Shown here: one piece after another, positions 24,354-32,372 of the stretch
Position numbering within the stretch: position 1 is the first letter of the stretch
Layout of the letters: each line of letters begins with the position of its first letter
From: Tunturibacter gelidoferens
Lineage (GTDB): Bacteria > Acidobacteriota > Terriglobia > Terriglobales > Acidobacteriaceae
Assembly: GCF_040358255.1 (NCBI RefSeq)
Contig: NZ_CP132938.1
Location: 558,001 to 622,000 of the forward strand
Length of the DNA: 64,000 bases
Reading direction: 5' to 3'
The notes under the pieces: model-generated
Told to the model about the DNA's origin: nothing
Database searches by the model: none
Seen by the model: only the letters and a program-made list of their open reading frames with translations
Program-made: the position numbers and the translations under genes

Positions 24354-25319
24354 TTACCAGGGGTCGAGGCCTAGGAGTTTGCGACCTAGTGGGGTTAGTT
24401 CGGCGGTTTTGTATTTGGTGCGCTCCCACTCGCGGGGGTCGCCGGGGAAGGCGAAGCCTTCGGGGGCGCGGCGTTCGCGCCAGGATTCGATGCGGCGCTG
24501 GCGAATCTCTTCGTTGCCTCCGTCGGCGGGCGTCATGGAGATGTATTGCGCTACGCGGGCTTTGTCTTCGGAGGTGTTGGGGCGGATGCCGTGGGTGAGC
24601 AGGCTGTTGAAGATGAGGAGGTCGCCGGCTTTCATGAGGACAGGTTTCAGGTCGTAGCCGGTGATGTCGGGCTTGAAGCCGTCGCGATCGGCGGGCTGGG
24701 TCTTCTTCCAGGCTTCGAAGTTGCGGAAGATCTCGGGGACGCACTGAAAGCCGCCAGTGGATTCGTCGGTGTCGACGAGGGAGAGGACGCCCTGGACGTT
24801 GACGGGGAGCGGGTCGAGGGTGGTGTCGACGTCGTTGTGGATGAAGCCGGCGAAGGCGCGGCCGCTGCGGTTGGGGGTGTTGAGGTTGGCGCGGTCGATG
24901 GTGACCCAGAGGCGCTCGTCGTCCCAGATGTCGACGAAGGCGTCGTAGACGCGGGGCTCCTGGCGGTTGTCCCAGAGGGTTTGGTGGTTGTAGACCTCGA
25001 CCATGCCGCTGTTGTTGAGTTCTTTCATGGCGTGGTTGCGCAGCTGGGCGGCGTTCCAGGTCCCGACGTCGTTGGGGTCCATTTCCTGAAACTCCCAGAG
25101 GAAGTTGCGTGTGCGCTCGACGTTGGCGGAGGGGACGGCCTGGCGGACGACGACGTAGCCGTAGGTCTGCCAGTGGTCGAAGTCGGCTTGCGAGAGGACA
25201 CGGAGGGGGAGCTTTTTCTTGATCTCGCGGAGGGGCTGACGGGCGACTTCGATGTTGAGGCTGTTTTCGCCGGGCTTGCCGACGACGTTGTGTTCGAGGA
25301 CTGCGGTTTGGGTTCTCAT
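24354..25319 (-). CDS. Phytanoyl-CoA dioxygenase family protein (PhyH)
   Basis: A non-haem iron, 2-oxoglutarate-dependent oxygenase. 321 residues. The iron ligands are visible as the HND triplet (FIHNDVDTT) and the distal His in LTHGIRPNTS, which also supplies the 2-oxoglutarate-binding Arg; RVAQYISMTPA follows as the end of the jelly-roll core. No signal peptide. It is transcribed divergently from an AraC-type regulator that probably controls it. Actual substrate unknown. Confidence 0.88.
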   Translation of the reverse strand: MRTQTAVLEHNVVGKPGENSLNIEVARQPLREIKKKLPLRVLSQADFDHWQTYGYVVVRQAVPSANVERTRNFLWEFQEMDPNDVGTWNAAQLRNHAMKELNNSGMVEVYNHQTLWDNRQEPRVYDAFVDIWDDERLWVTIDRANLNTPNRSGRAFAGFIHNDVDTTLDPLPVNVQGVLSLVDTDESTGGFQCVPEIFRNFEAWKKTQPADRDGFKPDITGYDLKPVLMKAGDLLIFNSLLTHGIRPNTSEDKARVAQYISMTPADGGNEEIRQRRIESWRERRAPEGFAFPGDPREWERTKYKTAELTPLGRKLLGLDPW

Positions 25320-25441
25320 TTTCGGTTCCGATCCTTTGCGCGGGTTGCGTACGAGAGAACTTTAGAGCGGGAGTGAGGCGAGTTGTTGGCTTTGGGTGCC
25401 AATTACTGGTACTGGAGTCTCACTTGGGTGGGGGTTGTGGC

Positions 25442-25447
25442 TATAAT
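25442..25447 (+). promoter_or_regulatory. Possible -10 element of the AraC regulator gene
   Basis: TATAAT lies 46 bp before the regulator ATG. No good -35 box is found at standard spacing, so this is only a candidate. A TACTGGTACTGG direct repeat about 30 bp upstream (25405-25416) could be a regulator site in the divergent region. Confidence 0.3.
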
Positions 25448-25493
25448 TGCGTCGGCTTTGGGTAGCTAGTTCGGTTGTCGGGCAAGGCGCAGG

Positions 25494-26396
25494 ATGAAAC
25501 CGTTTTTGGAGCATATCAAGACGTCGAAGGATTCTTCGTGGGTGTTGTTTGATCGGCGGCTGCCTGCGATTCCGTTTGAGTGGCACTACAACAGCGAGTA
25601 TGAGTTGACGTTGACGTTGAATAGTCGCGGGCAGAGGTTCATTGGGGACAACATCTCGCGGTATGACGATGGGGACCTGGTGCTGATTGGGCCGAAGATT
25701 CCGCATACGTGGTGCTCGAGTGAGGATGTTTGTAAGGAGCGGGAGCATCAGGCGCTGGTGCTTTGGTTCAGCGATGCGTTTGTGAAGGGGATGATCGATC
25801 CGCATGTAGAGCTGAGGCCGATTCGACGGCTGCTGGAGCGGTCTTCGCGGGCGTTGACGTTTTCTGAGCCGGTGAGGGAGAAGGCGCGGGAGATTATCTG
25901 CGCGATGGTTGGGCAGGGTGCTGGGCCGAGGCTGACTGGGTTGCTGAATGTTTTGCTGCTGCTGGCGGAGGATGCTGGGAGTGCGCCGCTGGCTTCGGAG
26001 GCTAATCAGAGTGAGAGTTTTGCGGAGGCGACTGAGGAGCGGATTGGGAAGGTGATCTCGCATCTGCATGAGCACTATCGCGATGAGATGGTGGTGGAGA
26101 AGCTGGTGAAGGTTGGGGCGTTGAGCCGGAGCTCGCTGCATCGGCTGTTCAAGCGGCAGACGCGGATGACGATGGGGATGTATGTGGCACATCTGCGCGT
26201 GGGGCACGCTTGTGCGCTGCTTCTGAATAGTGAGAAGCCGATTGCGGTGATTGCGGATGAGGTGGGGTATGGGAATCTGGCTAATTTCAATCGGCAGTTT
26301 AAGGGGCTGAAGGGACAGACGCCTCGGGAGTTTCGAAGGGCGTTTCAGCGTGTCCTGCCGGACGGGCCGCCTGCGCGGCGGGCGGTCACTTCGTGA
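25494..26396 (+). CDS. AraC-family regulator whose C-terminus is repeat-derived
   Basis: 300 residues. The N-terminal half is a cupin-like sensing domain (FEWHYNSEYELTLTLNSRG, GPKIPHTW). The C-terminal half has two helix-turn-helix motifs (EKLVKVGALSRSSLHRLFK and IADEVGYGNLANFNRQFK) and the signature GQTPREFRRAF. The last 13 or so residues (VLPDGPPARRAVTS) and the stop come from a family A palindromic repeat, so the original end of the gene was altered. It is divergent from the PhyH dioxygenase gene, its likely target. Effector unknown. Confidence 0.9.
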   Translation: MKPFLEHIKTSKDSSWVLFDRRLPAIPFEWHYNSEYELTLTLNSRGQRFIGDNISRYDDGDLVLIGPKIPHTWCSSEDVCKEREHQALVLWFSDAFVKGMIDPHVELRPIRRLLERSSRALTFSEPVREKAREIICAMVGQGAGPRLTGLLNVLLLLAEDAGSAPLASEANQSESFAEATEERIGKVISHLHEHYRDEMVVEKLVKVGALSRSSLHRLFKRQTRMTMGMYVAHLRVGHACALLLNSEKPIAVIADEVGYGNLANFNRQFKGLKGQTPREFRRAFQRVLPDGPPARRAVTS

Positions 26397-26406
26397 CTTT
26401 TGTACC
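26351..26406 (+). repeat. Palindromic repeat family A, copy 3, overlapping araC 3' end
   Basis: GTCCTGCCGGACGGGCC followed by GCCTGCGCGGCGGGCGG and TCACTTCGTGACTTTTGTACC. The first 46 bases are read as the end of the AraC regulator gene. Confidence 0.75.
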
Positions 26407-26455
26407 TTGTCGTGGTGGCGCGGGCGTTGTGATCCTCGCGTTGCTCGGGTTTGGG

Positions 26456-27553
26456 TTAGGCGAATTGCTCGAGGAAGCGCATGTCGCCGGAGTAGAAGTG
26501 GCCTATGTCGGAGACGCCGTGAAGCATCATGGCGATGCGCTCGACACCCATGCCGAAGGCGAAGCCGGTGATCTTTTCGGGGTTGTAGGTGTCGTCGGAA
26601 GGGTTCAGTTTGCGGCGTTCGGCGGTGACGGCGGCGAAGACGGCGGGGTCGACCATGCCGCAGCCGAGGAGCTCGATCCAGCCGGAGTGTTTGCACTTGC
26701 GACAGCCCTTGCCGCCGCAGAAGATGCAGGAGATCTGGACGTCGGCGCTGGGTTCGGTGAAGGGGAAGAAGGATGGGAAGAAGCGGGTTTTGACGTCGGA
26801 GCCGAAGAGAGCCTTCATGGCGTGGTCTAACGTTCCTTTTAGATCCGAGAACGTTATGTTGGTGTCGACGCAGAGGCCTTCGATCTGATGGAAGATGGGC
26901 GAGTGGGTTGCGTCGGCTGCGTCGTTGCGGTGGACCTTGCCGGGGATGACGATGCGGATGGGTGGGGCCTGCGCGATCATGGTGCGGATCTGGACGGGGC
27001 TCGTGTGGGTGCGCATGAGGAGGCGGTCGCGTGAGGGGCGCCCGTGCTGGTTGGCGATGACGAGGGTGTCCTGGGTGTCGCGGGCGGGGTGGTTTTCGGG
27101 GAAGTTCAGGGCTTCGAAGTTGTAGAAGTCGGACTCGACCTGGGGGCCAAGGTTAGTGCTGTAGCCGAGATGGTGGAAGACGGAGACGATCTCGTGCATG
27201 GTCTTGAGGAGTGGGTGGGGGATGCCGGGGGCGCGGAGGGAGCCGGGGAGGGTGATGTCGATTCCCTGCACTGCTGCGGCTTTTGTCGAGGTTGGGGTTT
27301 CGAGGGCGGCTTCGATCTGCTGCTTGAGTTGGTTGAAGCGGATGCCGAGGGCTTTTTTGGCTTCGGGTGGGGCGGATTTTAACCAGGCTTCGCTGATGAG
27401 CTTGAGGCGACCCTGCTTGCGGCCGAGCCAGTGGAGGCGGAAGGCTTCGACGTCATTTGTGTCGGCGGTGCGGACTTCTTCGGCGAGGGTGGCGAAGGCG
27501 GCGTCGAGGGAGGGTTCGTCGAAGGTGTGGAGTTGAGGGATGGCTTCGTTCAT
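26456..27553 (-). CDS. pheS: Phenylalanine--tRNA ligase alpha subunit
   Basis: The catalytic chain of the tRNA-Phe charging enzyme. 365 residues. N-terminal coiled coil (to about 85), then the class II core: motif 2 (KVHRNDAADATHSP, FHQIEGL), the phenylalanine-binding region, and motif 3 (GMGVERIAMMLHG). An insertion of CxxC type (CIFCGGKGCRKCKHSG) carries four cysteines that could hold zinc, as in several phyla. The gene is not beside pheT; 8.3 kb of unrelated genes in both orientations separate them. The tail ends DMRFLEQFA, as expected. Confidence 0.95.
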   Translation of the reverse strand: MNEAIPQLHTFDEPSLDAAFATLAEEVRTADTNDVEAFRLHWLGRKQGRLKLISEAWLKSAPPEAKKALGIRFNQLKQQIEAALETPTSTKAAAVQGIDITLPGSLRAPGIPHPLLKTMHEIVSVFHHLGYSTNLGPQVESDFYNFEALNFPENHPARDTQDTLVIANQHGRPSRDRLLMRTHTSPVQIRTMIAQAPPIRIVIPGKVHRNDAADATHSPIFHQIEGLCVDTNITFSDLKGTLDHAMKALFGSDVKTRFFPSFFPFTEPSADVQISCIFCGGKGCRKCKHSGWIELLGCGMVDPAVFAAVTAERRKLNPSDDTYNPEKITGFAFGMGVERIAMMLHGVSDIGHFYSGDMRFLEQFA

Positions 27554-27703
27554 GGGTTGTGTTCAGGATAAATTACATGGGTGTCTAGGGAACTTCAGGG
27601 CGTCGAGGACGCGATACCGCGCGGGGCTGACGGTCCTTCTAGTTGTTGGCTGGGAGAGCCTCGCTTGCGAACCCTCGCGTACCTGTTGGCGCCGCAAAGA
27701 CAG

Positions 27704-27835
27704 AAGCATATCCCTGCGGGATGACAACCAAAGGACAAGCAACATCAACGACAACGACAACGACAACGGCAAAATGCGGGGGTCTCTCCACTGCGGCGGC
27801 AAATCGCCGCCTTCGGTCGAGATGACGATTCTTTT
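27704..27835. repeat. Dispersed repeats, families B and C
   Basis: A B unit (ATATCCCTGCGGGATGACAA) with a tail of repeated CAACGACAACGACAA lies at about 27710-27775. It is followed by a complete C unit at 27776-27835 with a GGCGGC / GCCGCC stem and the TCGAGATGACGATTCTTTT end. The C unit is the closest match to the one inside pheT. Confidence 0.8.
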
Positions 27836-27918
27836 GGAGGTGGTTAGAGAATAGCGTCGTTACCTGGGACTAGCCCGTGCTCCATGATCCCCGAAGTTCG
27901 CTCATTCTGTTCCGTTTA

Positions 27919-28515
27919 TTAGTCCTGCTCGCCGAAAACGGTTGCGTAGGTTTTTCCGTAGGGGTAGAAGCGGTCCTTTTCGCCGCGTTGCCAGGCCGCT
28001 CTGTGTTCGGCGTCGGTGATGTCCCAGTCGGGGCGGCATTTTTTGGTGATCTCGCGGAGGTCCTGGCGCAGTTCTTCAAGGGTAGGACGGCCCCAGAACC
28101 AATAGCCGTTGTAGACCTTGAAGACGACGAGACCGGGCTCGAGGACGATGGTATGGGGAATCATGGGATTGTGGGTGGTGTCGGTGTATTCGGCGATGTC
28201 GAGGTCTTTCTGGATGCGGCGTCCGGCGTCGGAGAGGAAGGTCCAGTGAGCACCGACTCCTAACCGATATTCCTTGGTTTCGACAATATTGTCGGTGCTG
28301 ATGGTGACGAGACGGCTGTAGCCTACTTCCATCTCGCGATGGAGCTGGACGAGGAGCTCTGCCTGGCGGCGATCTTTGGGGCAGAATCCTCCGCGGCCGA
28401 GGACGAGGACCATGGGGTCCGGTCCCTGCAGTTCGGAGAGCTTGCGCCGGGTGGCGGTGTGGTCGCTTAGTTCGTAGTCGGGGAAGATGGCTCCGGGGAC
28501 GATGTCTGGGCGCAT
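27919..28515 (-). CDS. AhpC/TSA-type redoxin domain protein
   Basis: 198 residues with a thioredoxin-like fold. FPDYELSDH begins the domain, VLVLGRGGFCPKDR carries Cys45 at the position of a peroxidatic or redox Cys, and VTISTDNIVETKEY and SDAGRRIQKDLD match the peroxiredoxin / redoxin pattern. There is no second Cys in a CXXC arrangement; another lies near residue 150 (KKCRPDWD). Cytoplasmic by sequence. It is flanked by repeats on one side and a low-density gap on the other. Confidence 0.82.
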   Translation of the reverse strand: MRPDIVPGAIFPDYELSDHTATRRKLSELQGPDPMVLVLGRGGFCPKDRRQAELLVQLHREMEVGYSRLVTISTDNIVETKEYRLGVGAHWTFLSDAGRRIQKDLDIAEYTDTTHNPMIPHTIVLEPGLVVFKVYNGYWFWGRPTLEELRQDLREITKKCRPDWDITDAEHRAAWQRGEKDRFYPYGKTYATVFGEQD

Positions 28516-28788
28516 GCTGGATCCTCCTGTGTTAATGATGCCCCGAACTGCGTCGTTGATTTCAATAAGACGACAGCCGGTGCTATAGACCTGTTTTCCG
28601 CTGGGGAACGCGGCAGTCGGTGCTGGCGATCGAGGCGGGAAAGTATGCTCCTTCGCTGGAGCTGGCGTTTTTGGATTGCGGATGCGTTTTGGGGTGGGGG
28701 CGCAGGAGGTGTTTCAGCGGGAGTATGAAGAACAGCCCTGAACGCTGAGTATGGACTTTGTGCGATCAGGGCCGTTTGGGTGTTTCCA
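28516..28788. other. Gap with no gene I can support
   Basis: A region of about 270 bp. On the + strand, 28600-28740 has a coding-like composition in which one frame reads GTRQSVLAIEAGKYAPSLEL with no start and a premature stop. It could be a remnant, but I do not recognise it. Confidence 0.3.
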
Positions 28789-29202
28789 CTAGACGCCTGC
28801 CTGGTTGGATCGGCCTGAGCCTGCGGGGTTTGTGAGTTTGCTGACGGGTGCCGACTTTATCAGGATGGGACCGGATTTGGTCTCTTTTCGCCAGATGCGA
28901 ATCATCTCAAGCGTCTCAGCCTGGGTTAGCTTGGCCAACTTGGTGAGCGGATCGCCGGCCTTGGCGTTCATCGGACGGACGATGGTTGCTTCGTTAATCC
29001 CGGGACGGATTCTGAGGAAGACTCCACCGACTTGTCTTGGATTTGGAGTAGGCGGTGTGGTCGCCATCCTTAGTTCGCCGTTGGGCTTCATGTTGTTGAG
29101 CGCGTATACGGCGCAGTTTCCATCTTTGAGGAGTTCACGAACCAGGTCCTTGACGAGCTCCGACTGATTTGAATTGAACTCGATACCATGCACATTGGGC
29201 AT
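28789..29202 (-). CDS. Small conserved cytoplasmic protein of unknown function
   Basis: 137 residues from the ATG at 29202, which has GGGAGG eight bases upstream. The N-terminus MPNVHGIEFNSNQSELVKDL and the rest are soluble and mixed alpha/beta. It contains VGGVFLRIRPG and a charged helix (LTQAETLEMIRIWRKE), and ends in a disordered Gly/Ser/Asn tail. No recognised domain. Confidence 0.65.
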   Translation of the reverse strand: MPNVHGIEFNSNQSELVKDLVRELLKDGNCAVYALNNMKPNGELRMATTPPTPNPRQVGGVFLRIRPGINEATIVRPMNAKAGDPLTKLAKLTQAETLEMIRIWRKETKSGPILIKSAPVSKLTNPAGSGRSNQAGV

Positions 29203-29307
29203 TTTGCATGCCTCCCTTCTGACTTCTATGCCCATGCTATTGAGTCGCGTATAAGTAGTTCGTAAATGGCAACTTGGGGGCGTTGGGAGGGCCGGTGTAA
29301 CGGTGAA

Positions 29308-30798
29308 TCAGAGGGCGGAGAGGACGATGAGGACGACCAGGACGCCCAGGAAAAGGCTGCGGCGGTCGGTGATGGCGTAGACGACGGGGTCTTCGTCGAG
29401 CTGGCCGCGGGAGGCTGTGAACCAGAGGCGGCTGATCCAGAGGAGAAGGACGGGGACGAGAAGCCAGAGGCGGGCGGTGTGGTGATAGAGCTGGGCGGCG
29501 TCGAGGTTTGAGATGTAGAGGGTGAGGACGACGACCGAGGCGTAGCCGCTTGCGGTGCCAAAGCTGCGGAGCTGTTCGATGTCGGAGACGTGGTAGCCGC
29601 GGCCGCCTGCGGTGGAGCCGCCGCGCTCGCTGAGGTTTTCGAGCTCGGCGAAGCGTTTGACGAAGGCGAGGGAGAGAAAGAAGAAGATGCTGAATCCGGC
29701 GAGCCAGGTGGAGACGGGAATTCCTGTGGCGGCTGAGCCGGCGATGATGCGAACGGTGTAGAGGCCGGAGAGGACGATGACGTCGACCAGGACGGAGCGT
29801 TTGAGACGCAGCGAGTAGGCGAGGGTGGTGACCAGATAGATGCCCAGCCAGAGGAGAAAGTGGTGAGGTCGAATCAGACTGGCGTCGGGCGAGATGGCTG
29901 AGATGACAATCGGGACGAGGAGGGCCAGGGCGAGAGAGGTTGCGAGGAAGAGGGCGATGACGGCGATGCCGGAGAGGGCGGAGAGATCTCCGGAGGCGAA
30001 GGGGCGGCGGCGCTTGCGGGGGTGCTGGCGGTCGGCTTCGAGGTCGAGGAGGTCGTTGACGATGTAGGTGGCTGAGGCGCAGAGGCCGAAGCTGAGGAAG
30101 GCCAGGGCGGCGCCGGCGAGGATGCCGGGGGTCCAGTTGTGGGCGAGGAGGAGCGGGAGGAAGATGAGGACGTTTTTAGCCCACTGGTGGAGGCGAATGG
30201 CTTTGGGCCAGGCTTTGAGGGGGGAGACGGTCTCGTCGAAGGTGCGGGCGGGGGTGACGCGGGCTTTGCGGAGGGCGGCGCGGAGGGCGGGGGTGGGGTT
30301 GGCGACCATGGGCTCCTTGCAGCTTTCGAGGAGGGTGAGGTCGGGCATGGCGTTGCCGATGTAGGTGAAGTTGTCGCCGAATTGGGCGTGGAAGGCGGCT
30401 AGCTTGTTTTTGCCGGCGAGGTTGAGTTGGCCGTCGGAGGCGAGGACGCCGGTGAAGAGGCCGAGGTGGGCGGCGACGCGGTGGGCGGTGTCGGCGTCGG
30501 CGGCAGTGGCCAGGTAAATAGGGCGGCCGGTGGAGTGTTGTTGTTGCAGATACTGAAGGAGTTCCCGGTTATAGGGGAGGTGGGCGACGTCGAGCTGGAC
30601 GGTGGCGGCGAGGTGGCGTTTGAGGGCGGCTTTGCCCTGGAGGAGCCAGGAGGGGATTTTGAGGAGGGCCAGGGGATGGTGGCGGGCGACGGCGAGCGCG
30701 GAGTCGTGCAGGGTGTCGGATTTGACGAGGGTTCCGTCGAGGTCGACGCAGAGGACCGGGAGCGCGGCAGTGTCAATTTCAGTGGCCGAGAGAGGCAA
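29308..30798 (-). CDS. HAD phosphatase - UbiA prenyltransferase fusion
   Basis: 496 residues from a TTG start with AAGGA upstream. Residues 1-200 are a HAD hydrolase (VDLDGTLVKSD motif I, ATAADAD motif II, YIGNAMPDLTLL motif IV). Residues 210-496 are UbiA-type with about eight helices and the two Asp-rich loops, NDLLDLEADRQHP and a second near ELENLSERGG. This HAD-UbiA arrangement is found in several bacterial groups. UbiA domains use a polyprenyl donor in the membrane; the N-terminal part may remove a phosphate from the same pathway. Substrate unknown. It is divergent from the RND efflux operon. Confidence 0.85.
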   Translation of the reverse strand: MPLSATEIDTAALPVLCVDLDGTLVKSDTLHDSALAVARHHPLALLKIPSWLLQGKAALKRHLAATVQLDVAHLPYNRELLQYLQQQHSTGRPIYLATAADADTAHRVAAHLGLFTGVLASDGQLNLAGKNKLAAFHAQFGDNFTYIGNAMPDLTLLESCKEPMVANPTPALRAALRKARVTPARTFDETVSPLKAWPKAIRLHQWAKNVLIFLPLLLAHNWTPGILAGAALAFLSFGLCASATYIVNDLLDLEADRQHPRKRRRPFASGDLSALSGIAVIALFLATSLALALLVPIVISAISPDASLIRPHHFLLWLGIYLVTTLAYSLRLKRSVLVDVIVLSGLYTVRIIAGSAATGIPVSTWLAGFSIFFFLSLAFVKRFAELENLSERGGSTAGGRGYHVSDIEQLRSFGTASGYASVVVLTLYISNLDAAQLYHHTARLWLLVPVLLLWISRLWFTASRGQLDEDPVVYAITDRRSLFLGVLVVLIVLSAL

Positions 30799-30820
30799 AA
30801 GTGTCCTTTCGTACGTCTAA

Positions 30821-30899
30821 CCAAAATATTTGGAATTAGCGCATCACGTTGCACAGTGGTTCGGCTGGCCGTTGAGCAAGGAAGTGCTTGGTCGACCAA
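30821..30899. promoter_or_regulatory. Two short palindromes in the HAD-UbiA / efflux divergent region
   Basis: CCAAAATATTTGG at 30821-30833 has 5-bp arms around ATA. TTGGTCGACCAA at 30888-30899 is a perfect 12-bp palindrome. Both sit upstream of the efflux operon and are candidate operators for an unlinked regulator; no regulator gene is adjacent. Confidence 0.4.
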
Positions 30900-30986
30900 C
30901 GTCATTATCATTTATTCTTAGATATCTGGCACAGTAATCAATTTGTTCGTGCAGTGAATTTTACCGAGAGAGCAGAGACCACCTCT

Positions 30987-32372
30987 ATGCTGTCAACGCA
31001 AGTGAATGAGAAAGAACGACACGATGGGGTAGCGGCGGCCGAGTCGCAGAGAGATTTGCGGCACGCCGAGCCGTTGCCAGAGGAGCCGAAGGGTTCGTCG
31101 GCGCGGAAGTGGATTGTGGTTTTGGTGATACTCGCGGTGGTGGGGGCGGCGGTGTGGAAGATCCGCCGGAACACGAAGGAACAGAACGGCGTGCAGATGA
31201 TGATGGCGGCGCAGGCGGACCGGCCGGCTTCGGTGCAGGTGTCTGCGGTACAGCAGAAGACGATGCCGATCTTCCTGACGGCGTTGGGAACGGTGACGGC
31301 GTACAACACCGTGACGATCAAGTCGCGTGTGGATGGGCAGTTGATGCAGGTGCCGGTGCGCGAAGGGCAAGCCGTGCGGCAGGGACAGACGCTGGCTGAG
31401 ATTGACCCGAAGCCTTACCAGGCGGCGTTGGAACAGGCGCAGGGACAGTTGGTGAAAGACCAGGCGAACGCGGTGAATGCTCGTGCGGAGGCGGCGCGGT
31501 ATGAGGCGCTGCTGTCGGCTGGCGTGGTTTCGAAGGAGAGCCAGCAGGCGCAGGCTTCGACGGCTGGGCAGGCGGAGGGATCGATCGCTTCGGACCACGC
31601 GGCGATTGAAGCCGCTAAGGTGAACCTGGGGTATACGAAGATTCTTTCGCCGATCAATGGAGTGGTTGGGCTTCGGCAGGTCGATGCTGGAAATATTGTG
31701 CATGCGGCAGATACAAATGGCTTGCTGGTAGTGACACAGCTGCAGCCGATCGCGGTGATCTTTACACTGCCGGAAGATCAGCTGCCTGAGGTGTTGAGGC
31801 GAACGCGCGCGGGCGACAAGCTGGTGGTGGAGGCGTATGACCGGGCTGCGGCGACGCATCTGGCGAGTGGAAGTTTGTTGACGGTCGATAACCAGATTGA
31901 CACGACGACCGGAACGGTGAAGGCAAAGGCCGTCTTCGAAAATAAAGACGGTGCTTTGTTTCCGAATCAGTTTGTGAATGTGCGATTGATCCTGCAGGAG
32001 AAACGCAATGCGGTGGTGATTCCGGCTTCGGCGCTGCAGACGGGAACGCAGGGGAACTTTGTTTATCTGCTGAAGCAGGGGCAGCCGCCGCCTGATCCGT
32101 TGGCGAAGAAGAATGCGGATGGTCCGACGATTGAGCTGCCAGAGAACCAGACGAAATTTTATGTCGAGGCGCAGACGGTAAACGTGGAACTGACCGAGGG
32201 GACGCAGGTGATCCTGAGCGGCGGCGTGAGGCCGGGAGACCAGATTGTGGTGGATGGGCAGGAGAAGCTGAAGAATGGAAGCAAGGTGTTTCCGAAGACT
32301 GCTCCGACGAAGGCTGGAGATGGGACTACTGCGGAGTTGGGAATGACGAGCAACGTGGGGCAGCCCTCGTGA
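30987..32372 (+). CDS. RND efflux periplasmic adaptor subunit
   Basis: 461 residues from the ATG at 30987 ([10 protein letters not shown]). Cytoplasmic acidic tail, one transmembrane anchor ([16 protein letters not shown]), then the HlyD/MFP fold: the lipoyl half-motifs [19 protein letters not shown] and [16 protein letters not shown] around a coiled-coil hairpin (residues about 175-260), a beta-barrel and a membrane-proximal domain ([15 protein letters not shown]). The MdtA-like group joins an RND pump to an outer membrane channel. The gene overlaps the first permease by four bases (GTGA). No TolC-like channel is in the window. Confidence 0.93.
   Translation: MLSTQVNEKERHDGVAAAESQRDLRHAEPLPEEPKGSSARKWIVVLVILAVVGAAVWKIRRNTKEQNGVQMMMAAQADRPASVQVSAVQQKTMPIFLTALGTVTAYNTVTIKSRVDGQLMQVPVREGQAVRQGQTLAEIDPKPYQAALEQAQGQLVKDQANAVNARAEAARYEALLSAGVVSKESQQAQASTAGQAEGSIASDHAAIEAAKVNLGYTKILSPINGVVGLRQVDAGNIVHAADTNGLLVVTQLQPIAVIFTLPEDQLPEVLRRTRAGDKLVVEAYDRAAATHLASGSLLTVDNQIDTTTGTVKAKAVFENKDGALFPNQFVNVRLILQEKRNAVVIPASALQTGTQGNFVYLLKQGQPPPDPLAKKNADGPTIELPENQTKFYVEAQTVNVELTEGTQVILSGGVRPGDQIVVDGQEKLKNGSKVFPKTAPTKAGDGTTAELGMTSNVGQPS

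Noticed and set aside
28600..28740. A phage terminase remnant in the gap upstream of the redoxin gene
   Set aside because: The similarity I thought I saw (VFQREYEEQ) is too short and lacks any Walker or nuclease motif.
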